Origin: Paraburkholderia bryophila | GTDB taxonomy: Bacteria; Pseudomonadota; Gammaproteobacteria; Burkholderiales; Burkholderiaceae | Assembly (NCBI RefSeq): GCF_003269035.1 | Contig: NZ_QLTK01000009.1 | Span: 62,001 to 126,000 of the forward strand | Direction: 5' to 3' | Length of the DNA stretch: 64,000 nucleotides | Part shown: positions 61,183-64,000 of the stretch, piece after piece | Layout: the number at the start of each line of letters is the position of its first letter | How positions within the stretch are numbered: the stretch's first letter is position 1 | The notes under the pieces: model-generated | Told to the model about the DNA's origin: nothing | The model's input: only the letters and a program-made list of their open reading frames with translations | The model's database searches: none | Program-made: the position numbers and the translations under genes

Positions 61183-62460
61183 TCAGAAGAACGTCTCGAT
61201 CACCTCAGTCACGCGATAAGCCGGGTCGACCACCAGCACCTGACGCCACTTGTCGAACGTCAGGCACGGGTGCGAAATGTCGAATGCGATCATGTCGCCC
61301 ACTTTCAGATCGGCGCCGGCGGGAATCCGCAGATACGCGTGCTGATCCATCAAGCCAAAAATCTCCCAGCCTTCGCTTGCCGCGACATCGCGCGGGGCTT
61401 CGTTGCCCGGACGGTAGTGGCGCGCCGGCTCCGGCATACCCGCGTCGAACGCGGAGTCGCGCTTGCCGAGACCGATGATCGCGCGATCCGGCTCGGGAAT
61501 CGACTGCACATACGCCCACAATTGCAGCGCGGGCAGCAGGCCTTCGCCCATTTTCTTCGCAACGGGATTGCGCGCGAAGATGTCGGTCTGCGCCTTGCGA
61601 TAAACGCCGACGTCATGCGTCAGGTAACAGCCGGGACGCAACACGACCTCGACCTTGCCGTCTTCCGAGGCCTTCACGAATTCTTCGGCGACCACGTCGT
61701 ACCACGCCGACCCCGCGCCCGACAACACCGCCGGCGTGCGCGCGAAGCGGCCTTCATCCACCAGCGCGCGCGTGACCGCGACCGCGCTTTGCAGGAACTC
61801 GCGTACCTCGTGTTCCTCTTTCAGCACGCCCTCGTATAGCTCGACGCCGGCGAGCTTCAGAACCTCCGGATAGCGCGCGATCGCGTCGAGCACCGCATTG
61901 CGCTGCGCTTCGTCGCGCACGCCGGTACGGCCGCCCGGCACGCCGAGTTCGAGCAGCACCTGCAACTGCTTATGCACCGACGTGAAGAACTCGCCCAACT
62001 GCTCGACCCCTTCGACCGAATCGACGAGGCAGAAGAATTCGAAATCCGGATCGCTCAACAACTCGGCGACCATCATCATGTTGCGGCGGCCCACCAGCTG
62101 ATTGGCCATCAGAATTCGCGACACGCCGCCGTGATAAGCCGCGCGCACCTGGTGCGCGGTGGCGAGCGTGATGCCCCACGCGCCGGTGTCGAGCTGACGT
62201 CGAAACAGTTGCGGCGCCATGGTGGTTTTGCCGTGCGGCGCGAGCTTGACGCCGTATTCCGCGACGAACGCCTGCATCCATTTCAGGTTGTGTTCCACGC
62301 GATCCGCATACAGCACGGCGGCCGGCAGGCTCACGTCTTCATTCAACAGATTCCACTCGAGGCGGCCCGTGTCCGTGAGTTGGATGCTGGCGCCCGGAAC
62401 CATGCCCAAGCCCTTGCTATAAGGATCAATCGTCGCGCCCTGATAGTTTGTAACTTTCAT
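61183..62460 (-). CDS. PLP-dependent amino-acid deaminase (D-threonine aldolase / D-serine dehydratase-like fold)
   Basis: 425 residues from the ATG at 62460, with GGGAG upstream. An alanine-racemase-type N-terminal barrel has the PLP Lys78 in LAPHGKTTMAP. The C-terminal beta domain contains DISHPCLTFDKW, whose His and Cys match the metal ligands of the DSD1/D-threonine-aldolase group. It probably deaminates D-amino acids. It is divergent from an RpiR regulator followed by a D-aminoacylase, which supports a D-amino-acid role. The frame is open to 62511. Confidence 0.9.
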   Translation of the reverse strand: MKVTNYQGATIDPYSKGLGMVPGASIQLTDTGRLEWNLLNEDVSLPAAVLYADRVEHNLKWMQAFVAEYGVKLAPHGKTTMAPQLFRRQLDTGAWGITLATAHQVRAAYHGGVSRILMANQLVGRRNMMMVAELLSDPDFEFFCLVDSVEGVEQLGEFFTSVHKQLQVLLELGVPGGRTGVRDEAQRNAVLDAIARYPEVLKLAGVELYEGVLKEEHEVREFLQSAVAVTRALVDEGRFARTPAVLSGAGSAWYDVVAEEFVKASEDGKVEVVLRPGCYLTHDVGVYRKAQTDIFARNPVAKKMGEGLLPALQLWAYVQSIPEPDRAIIGLGKRDSAFDAGMPEPARHYRPGNEAPRDVAASEGWEIFGLMDQHAYLRIPAGADLKVGDMIAFDISHPCLTFDKWRQVLVVDPAYRVTEVIETFF

Positions 62461-62618
62461 GTCTCCCTGCTCCATCGTCCAGTTAAATTGAATCAAAGTT
62501 GACTTTAGCATGTTACCGAAAGTACGATGATCGAAGAAATGTTATTTAGTACCACGGTTCGCTCCGCAATCCGACGAAGGTTTTTTGTCAGCCTTCGGGC
62601 GTCATCCCACAGTCTGCA

Positions 62619-63509
62619 ATGAACTCAACCGCCGAGCCGTTGACCTTCGATATCGTCGCGCGCATCGCCGAATGCGCGCCGGAACTGCGTTCGGCCGAGC
62701 GCAAGGTCGCCGCGCTGATTCTCGACGATCTGACCGGCGCGTCGCGCGCCAGCATTGGTGCGCTCGCGCAGCAGGCCGAGGTGAGCGTCGCGACCGTCAC
62801 GCGCTTTGCCAAGGCGGTGGGCTGTCGCGACGTGCGGGAACTGAAGCTGCGGCTCGCGCAGGCGGCCGCTGTCGGACAGCGCTTCCTGCAGCCCGGCGGC
62901 GCGGGTGACGCGCCCGAGCCGATCGCCACCCGCATCTTCGACGAATTGCAGAACGCGCTGGCGCATAACCATCAATTGTTGCGGCAGGCGCCGTTCAGCG
63001 AGGCGGCGGCCGCGTTGCGCGCGGCGCGGATGATCTACGTGTTCGGCATGGGCGGCGGCTCGACCGCGCTCGCCGACGAAATGCGCTTTCGTCTCGTGCG
63101 ACTCGGCCGGCCCGTGGCAACCTATCAGGACGGCTTGTTGCAGCGTATGGTCGCGAGCACGGTGTCGCGCGAGTGCGTGGTGATTGCGCTGTCCACCACC
63201 GGGCGCGTGCCGGAAATGGTCGAGAACTGCAAGATCGCGCGCAGCTATGGCGCGAGCGTGATCGCGTTGACTGCGCCCGCCTCGCCGCTCGCCAGACTTG
63301 CCGACTGGGTGATTCCGATCGTCGCTTTTGAAACCGATTTCATTTACAAGCCGTCGTCGTCGCGCTACGCGATGATGATGGCGCTCGATGTGCTCGTTAC
63401 CGAACTCGCCGTCAGTCAGGGCGACGAGAGCCGCGAATTGCTGCGCCGCATGAAGCACGCGCTCGACGCGCATCGCGGCGGTGGCGATCGACAACCGTTA
63501 GGAGACTGA
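62619..63509 (+). CDS. RpiR family transcriptional regulator
   Basis: 296 residues. An N-terminal HTH_6 domain (SIGALAQQAEVSVATVTRFAKAVGC) precedes a C-terminal SIS domain (MIYVFGMGGGSTALADEM, STTGRVPEMVENCKIA). SIS domains in this family usually bind sugar phosphates, but the neighbours suggest control by a D-amino-acid catabolite. No clear ribosome-binding site precedes the ATG; a short inverted pair CGAAGG/CCTTCG (62575-62597) lies in the leader. The D-aminoacylase gene follows after 3 bp. Confidence 0.93.
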   Translation: MNSTAEPLTFDIVARIAECAPELRSAERKVAALILDDLTGASRASIGALAQQAEVSVATVTRFAKAVGCRDVRELKLRLAQAAAVGQRFLQPGGAGDAPEPIATRIFDELQNALAHNHQLLRQAPFSEAAAALRAARMIYVFGMGGGSTALADEMRFRLVRLGRPVATYQDGLLQRMVASTVSRECVVIALSTTGRVPEMVENCKIARSYGASVIALTAPASPLARLADWVIPIVAFETDFIYKPSSSRYAMMMALDVLVTELAVSQGDESRELLRRMKHALDAHRGGGDRQPLGD

Positions 63510-63512
63510 TCC

Positions 63513-64000
63513 ATGCATTCGCATCCCGAAGCCGCGGACACGCTGATCGTCGGCGCGCAACTGTATGACGGCACCGGCGCGCCGCCGGTGGAGCGCGATG
63601 TCGCGGTTCGCGACGGGCGCATCGTCGCGATCGGCAATCTGTCGAACTGGCTGGCCGAAGACGTGGTCGAGGCGAACGGGCGCGCGCTGGCGCCGGGTTT
63701 CATCGACGTGCATACGCACGACGACACGCACGTCATCCGCTCGCCGCAAATGCTGCCGAAGATCACGCAGGGCGTGACGACGGTGATCGTCGGTAATTGC
63801 GGGATCAGCGCGTCGCCGGTGGCGCTGAGGGGCGACCCGCCGGATCCGATGAATCTGCTCGGGGAGCGCGACGCGTTCCAGTATCCGACCTTTGCCGCGT
63901 ATGTCGCCGCGGTGAATGCGGCGCGTCCGGCGGTGAATGTCGGCGCGTTGATCGGGCACACGGCGTTGCGCAGCAATCAGATGGACCGGCTCGATCGCGC
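63513..64000 (+). CDS. N-acyl-D-amino-acid deacylase (D-aminoacylase), cut by the window end
   Basis: The frame is open from the ATG at 63513 (TAGGAG upstream) to the window edge, 162 codons. Amidohydrolase fold: a beta-sandwich start (DTLIVGAQLYDGTGAPPVERD), then the metal-binding FIDVHTHDD and the Cys in VIVGNCGISAS, which bridges the zinc ions in D-aminoacylases. It releases D-amino acids from N-acyl forms, which the divergent deaminase could then use. The C-terminal two thirds lie beyond the window. Confidence 0.9.
   Translation, partial: MHSHPEAADTLIVGAQLYDGTGAPPVERDVAVRDGRIVAIGNLSNWLAEDVVEANGRALAPGFIDVHTHDDTHVIRSPQMLPKITQGVTTVIVGNCGISASPVALRGDPPDPMNLLGERDAFQYPTFAAYVAAVNAARPAVNVGALIGHTALRSNQMDRLDR

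Overview
The window is ordinary chromosomal DNA of a GC-rich beta-proteobacterium, almost certainly Burkholderia sensu lato and most like Paraburkholderia. The evidence is the gene order rapZ-hprK-ptsN-hpf-rpoN-lptB-lptA-lptC-kdsC-kdsD, the uvrA/MFS/ssb block, a DUF4148 protein, and the general codon bias. I see no tRNA, rRNA, CRISPR array, insertion sequence or prophage.

Layout. 1-3.5 kb: a TPR protein (cut by the window edge) divergent from the DNA-repair pair mutM-mutY. 3.5-13 kb: a long leftward block with a LON-domain protein, the nitrogen-PTS and sigma-54 genes (rapZ, hprK, ptsN, hpf, rpoN), then LPS transport and Kdo synthesis (lptB, lptA, lptC, kdsC, kdsD) in overlapping genes. 13-18.4 kb: a rightward run with a Kef-type antiporter, apt, a LysE exporter, a Nudix hydrolase and purU. 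18.4-27.4 kb: a PepSY membrane protein behind a Fur-like box, an isolated coiled-coil protein resembling secreted effectors, an AI-2E family permease, uvrA, an MFS transporter and ssb.

27.4-35 kb is an accessory stretch with decay. It holds a HAD lipoprotein, an anaerobic sulfatase-maturating radical SAM enzyme, and a sulfatase whose 5' end is lost where it meets, head to head, an equally truncated outer-membrane protein. A complete outer-membrane protein, a DUF2092 fragment, a DUF4148 protein and a periplasmic alpha/beta hydrolase follow. 35-40 kb: an Lrp-type regulator divergent from a Glu/Leu/Phe-type dehydrogenase, a DUF4239 protein, and a chemoreceptor with a sigma-28-like promoter. 39.8-45.1 kb: a leftward operon for a B-family (ba3-like) cytochrome oxidase with three c-type cytochrome genes and an easily missed 58-codon membrane subunit. 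45.5-47.8 kb: a divergent LysR/MFS pair.

48.2-55.9 kb is the most interesting region. Three different RcsB/BvgA-type response regulators are followed by an aquaporin with two altered selectivity-filter positions, and that gene overlaps by 4 bp a 1495-codon BvgS/EvgS-like hybrid kinase. Just beyond lies a strong terminator that serves only the minus strand and has no gene to serve, so a small RNA is possible there. 56.5-64 kb: a CHRD protein, an HSL-type esterase, an EcsC protein, an EmrB-like pump with a MarR regulator, and a D-amino-acid utilisation locus (PLP deaminase, RpiR regulator, D-aminoacylase) that runs off the end.
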